From Bdellovibrionaceae bacterium UBA2351 (lineage in GTDB: Bacteria > Bdellovibrionota > Bdellovibrionia > Bdellovibrionales > Bdellovibrionaceae): 28,007 nucleotides of DNA. Shown here in pieces: positions 1-7,203 of the stretch (the stretch's first letter is position 1; each line of letters opens with the position of its first letter). The notes beneath the pieces are model-generated. The model ran no database searches, was not told the origin of the DNA, and saw only the letters and a list, made by a program, of their open reading frames with translations. The stretch covers positions 1 through 28,007 of the forward strand of contig DDTZ01000116.1 in the NCBI GenBank assembly GCA_002344565.1, read 5' to 3'. A program made the position numbers and the translations under genes.

Positions 1-1
1 A

Positions 2-253
2 CCGACCACTAAGTCTTATGTTACTGCGGATGGCGTGATTGGATTACGTTCTGCCGTCCATCATGTTGGCGGCTGGAGCGCCCTTCCCGCTATGGCTGCC
101 AGTCGTTATTTAAAAGAAGAAAAATTAGTTAAACTAAACGTCCCCACATTTCTTATAGATGACGTGTCTGTCTGGTGGGTGCGTGCACGCAAAGACTTAA
201 CAGAAACAGCTAGATCCACAGCAAAGTGGATCTCACAATTTAAAGTCGACTAG
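2..253 (+). CDS. LysR-type transcriptional regulator, C-terminal fragment
   Basis: The reading frame is open from the first bases of the window, so this is the 3' end of a gene whose start lies outside. The 83 visible residues resemble the last part of the LysR substrate-binding domain (type 2 periplasmic-binding-protein fold). A stretch reading GGWSALPAM is followed by an SRYLKEEKLVKLNVP segment, matching the usual pattern 'G-x-ALLP-x-F/Y-L-x-x-G-x-LV-x-V'. A run of W and V residues and a final amphipathic helix (about residues 62-81) follow, as is normal at the LysR C-terminus. The DNA-binding helix-turn-helix is not in the window, so the effector and target genes cannot be named. A diverged member of another PBP-like family is possible. 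Confidence 0.6.
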   Translation, partial: PTTKSYVTADGVIGLRSAVHHVGGWSALPAMAASRYLKEEKLVKLNVPTFLIDDVSVWWVRARKDLTETARSTAKWISQFKVD

Positions 254-318
254 GACAATTTTTTAGTGACAGTACTTTCTTCACCTGATGAAATTTACTT
301 ATAGGTCTTGAGGTGATT

Positions 319-744
319 ATGAAATTACACGCACTATTTGTTTTGATTTTGGCATTTGCTACGACCGCGTTTACTAAAGAAATAAAATGTGTCGACACCG
401 ACGAAACATCGCAAAGTATGTCGGTCACTCATTTCAGCTCAACACTACCTATTCTGTGGAATGATTTTTCTCTTTTGAACGCAGATGGAACGCTTCGGAC
501 ACGCAAACGAAACACGTATGTGTCCGCTGGAATAGCCTGCGGCGTACTCGTCGACTTTAAAACCGAATGCACATCGAGTGAAAAGGAAAACGCTCTTGGT
601 TATCAATTTTCTTTCACATGCCCACAGAAAAAACTCGCAGGCAGTTTCTATTTCGATGAAACCGGTTTCGGTCAATTCCAGTGTACGGCCCCTAACCTAC
701 CTCAAATGCATGCCATAGCATACGCCTGTCAAACCATTAAATAA
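319..744 (+). CDS. Small exported cysteine-rich protein of unknown function
   Basis: About 141 residues. The chosen ATG lies 5 nt after a GAGG ribosome-binding site; a GTG six bases upstream overlaps that site and is less likely. The N-terminus (MKLHALFVLILAFATTAF) is a typical Sec signal peptide. The mature part has six cysteines, an even number that would suit three disulfides in the periplasm or outside the cell. No family is recognised. The next gene on the same strand is also exported and begins about 60 nt later, so the two may be co-transcribed. The function is unknown. Confidence 0.72.
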   Translation: MKLHALFVLILAFATTAFTKEIKCVDTDETSQSMSVTHFSSTLPILWNDFSLLNADGTLRTRKRNTYVSAGIACGVLVDFKTECTSSEKENALGYQFSFTCPQKKLAGSFYFDETGFGQFQCTAPNLPQMHAIAYACQTIK

Positions 745-804
745 ATTACCGTCTTTTTTCCAGACACTCAGGCATTCCAAAAGGGCGTGATAGATTCGCG
801 TTCT

Positions 805-1740
805 ATGAAAAAAATTTATTTATTTACTACATTATTGATGGGTCTAAACGCGCTTGCATTAAACGTCGGCGAAAAAACTACTCTGGATTTGTGCTCTGGT
901 GGCACTCCCGGTGAAATTTCAGAGTCTAAAGCTGACGGCGAAAATGTTTTAGTTTTGCGTTGCCCAAGCGAAAAGAAACTCTATGTTTTAAAAGCTGGCT
1001 ACGACTACGTAAACGGCGAATATAAAAAATCTGAATCACTCACTGTGATTGAAGCCTTAAGCACCCTAGATCCTAAATCACGCTTCTTTGATACAAACAC
1101 AGAAATCGTTCGCGTAGGCGCCGACGTCAAAGTGATCTATCAAAAAACAACGGCATGTGCGGCGCGGGCTTTTGCCTTGCAAAGAACGGCCGTTCGTAAG
1201 GGCACTAGCACGACTTATAAATATAACGGACCCGTCGACACAGGAATTTGCGTATCCGACACACGGGCTATCGGCAATGGCCCTACTAGTATCGTTGCTA
1301 TGCGGTCAGGAAACGGCTCTTCAACCGTGGTTTTTGATGTGAACAATGCGTTTTTATTGCTGACTATGTCGTCTACTTACGATTTCGACAACGGCGCGTC
1401 TCCTGTTAAAATCACAGAAGCGAGTTTTGTTAAAAAACCAACACTTGCGTGCGGGCAAAACATTGAAGAGGTTCACTTAACGGCCGACAAAGAACTTTTA
1501 CTCTTTCAAGAAAGCAACAAAATCCAAATGATCGATATGGGCTCAGGCGCAATCTCTTTAGTTAAAGACACGGACTACCATGGCGCTTCAACCTGCCATG
1601 GTCGTTCGATCTCTTTATACAACCAGCGTAGCGGATCGATCGTAGTAAATGAAAAAATTCGCGAGATTCAAAAGGTCACTCGAATGTATGATCAACGGAC
1701 TCAAAGTATCAATTTAGATATTACTACGATCGGGTACTAG
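805..1740 (+). CDS. Exported protein of unknown function
   Basis: About 311 residues. The ATG at 805 opens a clear signal peptide (MKKIYLFTTLLMGLNALA, cleavage after Ala-Leu-Ala). An in-frame GTG at 787 would add six residues before it and has AAAAGGG almost touching it, so the start is uncertain but the signal peptide favours 805. The mature protein is rich in short beta-type segments with alternating hydrophobic residues and contains several cysteines, which suggests a beta-rich, disulfide-bonded periplasmic or surface protein. No catalytic motif or family is recognised. It ends 12 bp before the stop codon of the convergent YehS-like gene. Confidence 0.72.
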   Translation: MKKIYLFTTLLMGLNALALNVGEKTTLDLCSGGTPGEISESKADGENVLVLRCPSEKKLYVLKAGYDYVNGEYKKSESLTVIEALSTLDPKSRFFDTNTEIVRVGADVKVIYQKTTACAARAFALQRTAVRKGTSTTYKYNGPVDTGICVSDTRAIGNGPTSIVAMRSGNGSSTVVFDVNNAFLLLTMSSTYDFDNGASPVKITEASFVKKPTLACGQNIEEVHLTADKELLLFQESNKIQMIDMGSGAISLVKDTDYHGASTCHGRSISLYNQRSGSIVVNEKIREIQKVTRMYDQRTQSINLDITTIGY

Positions 1741-1752
1741 CGAACAAGTGGC

Positions 1753-2217
1753 TCACGCACCGTGCACGCGTGTTTTCAATCCACGCAGGAAATAGCGCAG
1801 AACTTGATCGCCGCATTCGCGGTAATTAGGATGATCTTTTTTGCGCATGAATGCACTTAGTTCTGATCTTCCCATTTTCCAGTCGGCCGATTCCAAGATT
1901 TGATGAATGTCGTCTTCTTTTAAAGTAAACGCGACACGCAGTTTTTTTAGAATCACGTTATTTGTAATCGGTAATTCAAACGGCATCGGCGGTTTTGATT
2001 CGTCTTTACCACGCTTGAAGTAAATCAAACCATCCAGGAAGTGCGCCATAGTTTCATCATCACAAGGAACATATTTAGGATCTTCGTCACTCAGCAAAAA
2101 TGATTTAATCGCAGCGATGGTTGTAGTACCACCCGAAAGCGCAATGATCTCGGTCAGTTTTTGGTCGTTTACATTCAGAATATATCGTAGGCTGCGAAGG
2201 ACATCGTTATTGATCAT
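1753..2217 (-). CDS. YehS/DUF1456 family protein
   Basis: 154 residues, the usual size of the DUF1456 (YehS) family. The protein is two copies of one helical motif. Each copy has an N-V/D-x-L-R-x-LR-x-x-L/F opening (N-terminal MINNDVLRSLRYILNVND; second copy NNVILKKLRVAFTLKEDD) and a closing F/Y-L-x-GL segment (HFLDGLIYFKRGKDES; RYFLRGLKTRVHG). These signatures match the E. coli YehS pattern closely. It is cytoplasmic, with no signal peptide and no metal or catalytic motif. The biochemical role of the family is not known. It begins 12 bp after the barrel-like gene on the same strand, so the two are probably co-transcribed although the products would sit in different compartments. Confidence 0.88.
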   Translation of the reverse strand: MINNDVLRSLRYILNVNDQKLTEIIALSGGTTTIAAIKSFLLSDEDPKYVPCDDETMAHFLDGLIYFKRGKDESKPPMPFELPITNNVILKKLRVAFTLKEDDIHQILESADWKMGRSELSAFMRKKDHPNYRECGDQVLRYFLRGLKTRVHGA

Positions 2218-2229
2218 GCCCGCACCATA

Positions 2230-3030
2230 TCAGAAATATACAGTATAGCGAAGATAGAAATACGACGATTCAGGATTAACTACGCGGACACCAACTTCAC
2301 CCGAATTTTCGTCATAGAACGGCATACGATTGGCGTGACCAAATCCAATCTGCTGAGACTTCGCAAACATATAGCCTATGTCCTGCACGCTCAGGAACAT
2401 CTCGGTCGATTCATCTGAAACGTATTTAAAGTACTGATAAAAGCGCGCTAGAACGAACACGGACCAGTTACCCTGATCATAGCCCCCGAGCAGATTGTAA
2501 ATCGTGTAGTAATTATTATTCGAATAGCCGCGGATGTTGTACTCGGTCTTCTGAAAACCTTTCGACACTTGAAATGATCCCGACAGATTGTAATTGGATG
2601 CTTTTAAATACTCGGTATCCAAAATCAAACCAATTCCTCCGCCCAAGGTCCCATACTGCTCTTGAACCTCACGCGCAGTCTTCGAGAGTGCTAGGGTTGA
2701 AATTAAAAAATAGCGCACCTTAAGCGCTGGCATAAAGTTCTTGGGCAATGTTGTTAAGTTAAAGGCAGGATCATCAAAATCACTTTCACTTTTATTCACC
2801 AAATTATAAGCATAGTAAAAGTAACTCGTAATTTTAAAATTGGTGAATACGTATTCGGAATTAAACTCTAAATCAAAGCTCTCATCGCCAGGATCATTCC
2901 CCTCGGGTTTTTGGAAATAGCGCCCCAGAGTGAAATCATGAGAGTGTTCAAACGAGGGTGTTTTTTCTCGTTTTTTAGGAGCCGCACTGGCCAGGCCCGA
3001 TAATAAAATTAGCAAAAGAAAGAGTCTCAA
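2230..3030 (-). CDS. Putative outer-membrane beta-barrel protein
   Basis: 266 residues starting from TTG. The sequence GGGTGA lies three bases before the TTG and aligns with the 3' part of the anti-Shine-Dalgarno pairing, and the upstream ATG is out of frame, so the TTG start is well supported. A signal peptide (MRLFLLLILLSGLASA) is followed by alternating hydrophobic/polar segments rich in Tyr, Phe, Asn and Gly, as in transmembrane beta strands. The protein ends in RYTVYF, with the terminal Phe expected for Bam-dependent insertion. The size suggests roughly 10-12 strands. The substrate is unknown; a small channel or structural barrel are both possible. Confidence 0.7.
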   Translation of the reverse strand: MRLFLLLILLSGLASAAPKKREKTPSFEHSHDFTLGRYFQKPEGNDPGDESFDLEFNSEYVFTNFKITSYFYYAYNLVNKSESDFDDPAFNLTTLPKNFMPALKVRYFLISTLALSKTAREVQEQYGTLGGGIGLILDTEYLKASNYNLSGSFQVSKGFQKTEYNIRGYSNNNYYTIYNLLGGYDQGNWSVFVLARFYQYFKYVSDESTEMFLSVQDIGYMFAKSQQIGFGHANRMPFYDENSGEVGVRVVNPESSYFYLRYTVYF

Positions 3031-3091
3031 TAATCACCCATATGTTATACAAAAATCGTAGAACACACCTAGGACGATGTCTATAGGGTCT

Positions 3092-3104
3092 AGAGTCTTT
3101 TAGA
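3092..3104. repeat. 13-bp sequence shared with 4906-4918
   Basis: AGAGTCTTTTAGA occurs here, about 62 bp upstream of the barrel-like gene, and again at 4906-4918 upstream of the EEP-family gene. Read toward those genes it is TCTAAAAGACTCT, containing a TCT-AAA-AGA dyad. It may be a shared operator or promoter element, or chance in AT-rich DNA. Confidence 0.35.
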
Positions 3105-3210
3105 GCGGCAAAATCCGTTACTTTGTTTAAATCTCTACAGTGGATCTCGAAGTCAGTTTTCCGTATAGTACCCCTTTACAGCGACTTACGTGCGCTAAAG
3201 GAGTCTCTAA

Positions 3211-3684
3211 ATGAAAATGTTAATTTTTCTTTCGATCTTCATAAGCTTTATCGCATCTGCCAACAACGCGTTGTATGCGACCTATATTACCCATGCGCAC
3301 CAACCCAACCTGAGCGCGCTCAAAATCAATTGGTCAAAACCAGCCAACAAAAAAGCCGCGATGTACAGATCCACGTTTGAAGGCGAACTCGCCATGGTTA
3401 AGAACGGTCAAAAACAACTACTCGGCCAACGCTATGTCATGATCAATCCTGGCTGCGGTTCCGAGTGCCAAGTAATCGGCTACCTTGATGTTGCAACAGG
3501 AAACGCCTACATTTCTGAAGTTTCCAGCTCATACGAAATCGCGTACCGCGCTAACAGCACATTGCTCGTAGTGAACCCACCCGAATCCATCGAAGCCGTT
3601 TTCGGAAACGAGGGACATCCTTCGTATGTAAAAACAGAATACTATCAAATTAAACCTGATGGTTCGATGGTGCCCGTACAATAA
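3211..3684 (+). CDS. Small exported protein of unknown function
   Basis: 157 residues. A strong AAAGGAG ribosome-binding site precedes the ATG by about 7 nt. The N-terminus MKMLIFLSIFISFIASA is a Sec signal peptide with a good Ala-Ser-Ala cleavage site. The mature part carries one close cysteine pair (GCGSEC, about residues 79-84) and a Tyr-rich C-terminus. No known family is recognised. The gene stands alone, divergent from the barrel-like gene, and ends directly at a bidirectional terminator. Confidence 0.75.
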   Translation: MKMLIFLSIFISFIASANNALYATYITHAHQPNLSALKINWSKPANKKAAMYRSTFEGELAMVKNGQKQLLGQRYVMINPGCGSECQVIGYLDVATGNAYISEVSSSYEIAYRANSTLLVVNPPESIEAVFGNEGHPSYVKTEYYQIKPDGSMVPVQ

Positions 3685-3714
3685 AAAAAAAGCGGTGATT
3701 TCTCACCGCTTTTT
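3685..3714. terminator. Bidirectional intrinsic terminator
   Basis: A perfect 8-bp stem, AGCGGTGA (3691-3698) with TCACCGCT (3703-3710) and a 4-nt loop, is flanked by an A-run on the left and a T-run on the right. It works as a Rho-independent terminator from either side and lies between the convergent genes ending at 3684 and 3724. Confidence 0.9.
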
Positions 3715-3723
3715 GTAGCTTTC

Positions 3724-4878
3724 TTATTGAAGTTTAATATCTAGCAGTATCGGAAAATGATCACTGTATCCCGCTTGCGCTGGAACATCCGTGAAATGGT
3801 TATAACGGAATGGGACATCTTTGATGACTTTGCCAGCATATGGACCAGACTTATAGGTGTACGATGTCGTTAATCCTGGGTGGGAGAAAATTCTATAGCT
3901 TGACCAGTCGATGATCAACGAGCTTCGTGTTACCATTGAGGGCGATACAAAGAAGCGATCTAACAAATTCCAAGTGAGCTCGGGTTGAGAGCTGCTTCCT
4001 GAGTAAAAGTAAGTTCCCGCTGGAACTAAGGCTAAGTTGATTCCTGATTTAGGTGCGTTCTGTCTGAAAACAGAATCTAGATCGTATACTCCCGCAGCTT
4101 GTGAGAACGATTGCAACGGATTCGGTATGTCTTTAGCTGTCGTATTGAAGTCACCCATCACAATAACGTGAGCGCCTGTCTGCATTTTCGCTTTTACGAT
4201 CGGAGCCAATGTCTGCGCTGCTACTAAACGAGATTGCACGGGATTATTTTGTGATGGCCAGTGGTTTACATAGATCGTTAGATCTTGCCAAGCACCACCC
4301 GACATAACTTTGAAGCTAACTTCTAATATGTCGCGTGTCGGTTTGCCTAGTTTTGATGGATCCAAACGGATCGCATTGGCTTTTACAAATTTTAAATTCG
4401 CTGATTCATTGTACATCAACGCAACGTCGATTCCACGTTCATCTGGACCGTTTGCTGTTACTTGACCTTTGAAACCCAGCGCTGCTGCTAATTGCTTAAC
4501 AGCGTTTTCATTTTCAACTTCCACTAATCCCATAATTTGCGGGAAACCACCTGGGATGGCCGCAAACACATTACGGATTTGAGACAACTTGATCGCTAAG
4601 CGAGAATTCGTCCAATCTTCTGATTGGCATCGTTTTGGATCTGGTTGTGTTTGGCAGTATTTGATTTTCTCTGGATGATTTTTAGGAAGGAATTCGTAAT
4701 CGTTTTTACCTTGATCATGAGCGGTGTCGAAAAGATTTTCAACATTGTAACTCATCACGCGGATGGTTTTTTGCACTTCATTTGCTGGAATTGTTTTTGG
4801 TGGCAAGTAGACGGCTAGACTCGCTGAGCACATCCCCACAGTGAACAAGATTAACGTTTTAACTGCATTAGAGATCAT
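3724..4878 (-). CDS. Exported endonuclease/exonuclease/phosphatase (EEP) family protein
   Basis: 384 residues. GAGGGGGA gives a strong ribosome-binding site before the ATG, and residues 1-22 form a signal peptide. The EEP fold (DNase I / sphingomyelinase / synaptojanin superfamily) is shown by four motifs in order. MSYNVENLFD holds the metal-binding Asn, LVEVEN holds the metal-binding Glu, GDFNT holds catalytic Asp and Asn, and SDHFP near the C-terminus holds the Asp-His pair. HWPSQ in the middle supplies the other conserved His. All catalytic positions look intact. The likely activity is a metal-dependent phosphodiesterase in the periplasm or outside the cell, on nucleic acid or on phospholipid headgroups; the sequence does not decide which. 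An extracellular nuclease would suit prey nucleic-acid recycling. Confidence 0.88.
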   Translation of the reverse strand: MISNAVKTLILFTVGMCSASLAVYLPPKTIPANEVQKTIRVMSYNVENLFDTAHDQGKNDYEFLPKNHPEKIKYCQTQPDPKRCQSEDWTNSRLAIKLSQIRNVFAAIPGGFPQIMGLVEVENENAVKQLAAALGFKGQVTANGPDERGIDVALMYNESANLKFVKANAIRLDPSKLGKPTRDILEVSFKVMSGGAWQDLTIYVNHWPSQNNPVQSRLVAAQTLAPIVKAKMQTGAHVIVMGDFNTTAKDIPNPLQSFSQAAGVYDLDSVFRQNAPKSGINLALVPAGTYFYSGSSSQPELTWNLLDRFFVSPSMVTRSSLIIDWSSYRIFSHPGLTTSYTYKSGPYAGKVIKDVPFRYNHFTDVPAQAGYSDHFPILLDIKLQ

Positions 4879-4905
4879 TAGGTCCCCCTCATAAAAAATC
4901 GGTTA

Positions 4906-4918
4906 AGAGTCTTTTAGA
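4906..4918. repeat. 13-bp sequence shared with 3092-3104
   Basis: A second exact copy of AGAGTCTTTTAGA lies 28-40 bp upstream of the EEP-family start codon, in the same orientation relative to its downstream gene as the copy at 3092. Here it is extended into a GTCT-AAA-AGAC dyad. Confidence 0.35.
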
Positions 4919-5047
4919 CAGGGGAAATATAAACGTCAATCGCAATATTTGACACTGTATTTTCCGCCCCAATAAGCAGCAACTTACAGGCTTTCGTTAA
5001 GATCTTGGCCAGTTAAAGCCAATGCCTGTTTTTGCCGATAGATAGCT

Positions 5048-5419
5048 ATGCTGAGAGCTATACGCCTATTAGGAGCTTTACTGAGTTTAGTGCTGTTTTT
5101 ACTGTCGTGCTCAACCACGCCTAAAGGTACATTTTTTCAAGAGGGATATGCCTCATGGTATGGAAAAAAATTCCATGGACGAAGCACCGCCAGCGGCGAA
5201 ACATACAATATGTTTGAATTCACGGCGGCCCACAAAACTTTGCCATTTGGAACACGTGTTTTAGTTCATAGCAAACGCAGTGGTAAAACCGTTGAAGTTC
5301 GCATCAATGACCGGGGTCCCTTTATTTCAGGCCGAGTCATCGACCTGTCCTATGCAGCAGCTAAGGAACTTGGCATTATCACGATTGGCCAAGAAGACGT
5401 TGAACTGCGCGTTCGGTAA
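5048..5419 (+). CDS. rlpA: RlpA-like septal ring lytic transglycosylase lipoprotein
   Basis: 123 residues. The signal peptide ends in LLSC, a type II lipobox with Cys21. The remainder is a single double-psi beta-barrel (DPBB) domain, with GYASWYGKKFHG, the TASGETYN stretch, AAHKTLPFGTRV and INDRGPF...GRVIDLS all in the order seen in RlpA. RlpA proteins act on glycan strands without stem peptides or bind peptidoglycan at division septa. The C-terminal SPOR domain of E. coli and Pseudomonas RlpA is absent, giving a minimal version whose septal targeting must come from elsewhere. No clear ribosome-binding site is seen before the ATG. It converges on the GH3 lipoprotein gene, another glycan enzyme. 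Confidence 0.88.
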   Translation: MLRAIRLLGALLSLVLFLLSCSTTPKGTFFQEGYASWYGKKFHGRSTASGETYNMFEFTAAHKTLPFGTRVLVHSKRSGKTVEVRINDRGPFISGRVIDLSYAAAKELGIITIGQEDVELRVR

Positions 5420-5448
5420 CACCACGCAGGTATGTTCGCCGACCCTTC

Positions 5449-6804
5449 TTAATTCCCTAGATCCGTTAAAATTTCCATGTAGCGCTGCTGATCTTTGAGT
5501 GTTGTTTCGACAGGCGAGAGGACTTCGATAAACTCGTGCGGATGTTTTAAAGAACCTCGAACATACTCATGCGTCTGAATGGCGCGATCCAATCGAGCGT
5601 CAAATTCGACCTCAATTTCAGCAAGCCCCATACCCATTCGCTCTTCAAGTTTGAGTTTTTCTTCCACTGACAGTTTTCTATCAAACACTCGGCGAAAATA
5701 GCTGACCGACTCTTTGAAACGATTTCCTGGGATCATCAACAAATCCATCCCAGAAAGAAACGCTTTCATATACACCGGCATCAAATCGATGCTGGCTAAA
5801 TGACCGTAGTCGCCCATCCACATCGCATCGCTCACTACAAGTCCATTGAACTGCATTTTATTTTTCAACAAACCCGTCGCTACCGCATAGGATTCTGTGG
5901 TTAAATGATTTGGATCATAACCCATAAATTTCGCGTGTGTTGTCATGATGCTCAGCTGCCCTTCTTGACCCAAACTTTTTGAAGATTTGATTAAATCATC
6001 AAACGGTCTTAGGTGTGTAAGCAGCTTACCAGTATCCATTACATCAGATGTAACGACACCATCATGTGTATCTCCACGTGTAAGACCAATCCCAGGGAAA
6101 TGCTTCGTCACAAATACGATGTCTTTGTGCTGAACAAACTGTTTGTTGATTTCAACGACACATTTTGAAACCGTCGCCGCATCCTTAGAAATACCACGAA
6201 CAGACGTCAAGGCTTGCGTTGCTAAATCACTGACTACAGACAGCGGATAATTCAAGCCCACGACTTTCAATTCTTTAGCCATTAATTTTCCATGAAGCTG
6301 ACATAGTTCAAGACCATACTGTTTAACCGACTCACCCAACCAGCGAGGATGAGCTAATTTCGTAAACCCTTTTGAAAAACGTTGAACGCCCGGAACAAAT
6401 GAGTGAAATGGTGTTTTGTTATTCGCGCCGCCCTCGTAATCCGTAGAAAATAACAACGGATTTAAACCCATTTTTTTTGCTTGAATAGAATACGCCTGGA
6501 TAGACGCCTTTAAGGCTTCAGAATCATCGCCGCCGCCATTCCAAAACAGCACCCCGCCCGGTGGATTTGTTTTAATTGCGTTTAACATCGACGTGTTTGC
6601 GCCCACTGTGAATTGCTCAACCAGGAAAAACTGACTTAGCCATTGCCGTTTAGCATATTTAGCAGCCTTTGGATTATCTTCAGATACGATATAGAAATCA
6701 TGCTGGGTCTCATTTTCTTGATCGACAGCCAAGTCCGAATGTTTTTTATTACAGGCGGCTAATACAAGCGAAAGAGCCACAATTAAAACTAATTTGTACG
6801 ACAT
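5449..6804 (-). CDS. Lipoprotein glycoside hydrolase family 3 (NagZ-like beta-N-acetylhexosaminidase)
   Basis: 451 residues. The signal peptide ends in LAAC (Cys18), so this is a lipoprotein. The GH3 TIM barrel shows NagZ-type features. The loop KHFPGIGLTRGDTHDG carries the catalytic His (His247), and VVSDAMWM carries the nucleophile Asp326. LLMIPG follows in its usual place. The expected activity is removal of terminal GlcNAc from muropeptides or related glycans. E. coli NagZ is about 340 residues and cytoplasmic; this protein is exported and has an extra C-terminal helical segment of about 60 residues. Lipoprotein GH3 enzymes acting outside the membrane are known in Bacillus. It may recycle its own wall or process prey wall. 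Confidence 0.87.
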   Translation of the reverse strand: MSYKLVLIVALSLVLAACNKKHSDLAVDQENETQHDFYIVSEDNPKAAKYAKRQWLSQFFLVEQFTVGANTSMLNAIKTNPPGGVLFWNGGGDDSEALKASIQAYSIQAKKMGLNPLLFSTDYEGGANNKTPFHSFVPGVQRFSKGFTKLAHPRWLGESVKQYGLELCQLHGKLMAKELKVVGLNYPLSVVSDLATQALTSVRGISKDAATVSKCVVEINKQFVQHKDIVFVTKHFPGIGLTRGDTHDGVVTSDVMDTGKLLTHLRPFDDLIKSSKSLGQEGQLSIMTTHAKFMGYDPNHLTTESYAVATGLLKNKMQFNGLVVSDAMWMGDYGHLASIDLMPVYMKAFLSGMDLLMIPGNRFKESVSYFRRVFDRKLSVEEKLKLEERMGMGLAEIEVEFDARLDRAIQTHEYVRGSLKHPHEFIEVLSPVETTLKDQQRYMEILTDLGN

Positions 6805-6815
6805 GATGGAGACTT

Positions 6816-6843
6816 ATAACATAACTGCTTAAGTATATGTTAT
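6816..6843. repeat. Inverted repeat upstream of divergent genes
   Basis: ATAACATA (6816-6823) is matched by TATGTTAT (6836-6843) across a 12-bp gap, just upstream of the GH3 start codon in the 140-bp region that separates it from the S4-like gene. It could be an operator or a weak mRNA hairpin. AT-richness makes chance plausible. Confidence 0.3.
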
Positions 6844-6944
6844 CTTTGAAAAAATTTCGCAGTTTTTTATAATTTTTAATCGATTCAAAATAGTAGACGT
6901 CAGATCATTCATTTTTGGATATAACACACCCTCGGAGACACACT

Positions 6945-7202
6945 ATGCACGATCGAATTCCACCACAGCCTGCCAATTCTCACCGGGTGACTATAGAAGT
7001 TCACGCGCGCCTAAGTCGCATGGACAATAAACTGCTTATGGTTCTTAAAGAACAAACTGAAAATCCAAAACTTCAAGCGATTTCAAGAAATGCCCTAAAA
7101 CAGCTTTTCCTAGATGGCCGCATTCAGATCAAAGGTCAGCGTGCTAAGCCGTCGTCAGCCATCGCAAAAGGCATCACGTACGTTGATATTTTAGGCTACT
7201 AA
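6945..7202 (+). CDS. Small S4-like RNA-binding domain protein
   Basis: About 85 residues from the ATG at 6945, which lies 7 nt after GGAG; an in-frame TTG 30 bases upstream has no such site. Most of the protein resembles an S4 domain as found at the N-terminus of RluD-type pseudouridine synthases. It has a VTIEVHARLSRMDNKL entry, a helix with SRNALKQLFLDGRIQIKGQ (the S4 'R-x-L-x-x-L-x-x-x-G-x-V-x-V-N-G' pattern), then KPSSAIAKGITYVDI (the 'K-x-S-x-x-L-x-x-G-D-x-V/I' pattern). No catalytic domain follows. The next gene, an rRNA methyltransferase, starts 1 nt after this stop codon, so the two are translationally coupled and the small protein may help rRNA recognition. That partnership is inferred. 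Confidence 0.7.
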   Translation: MHDRIPPQPANSHRVTIEVHARLSRMDNKLLMVLKEQTENPKLQAISRNALKQLFLDGRIQIKGQRAKPSSAIAKGITYVDILGY

Positions 7203-7203
7203 C

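Noticed and set aside
1577..1602. 8-bp inverted repeat ACCATGGC / GCCATGGT
   Set aside because: It lies inside a coding region where the codons encode a repeated His-Gly pair on both sides, which explains the match.
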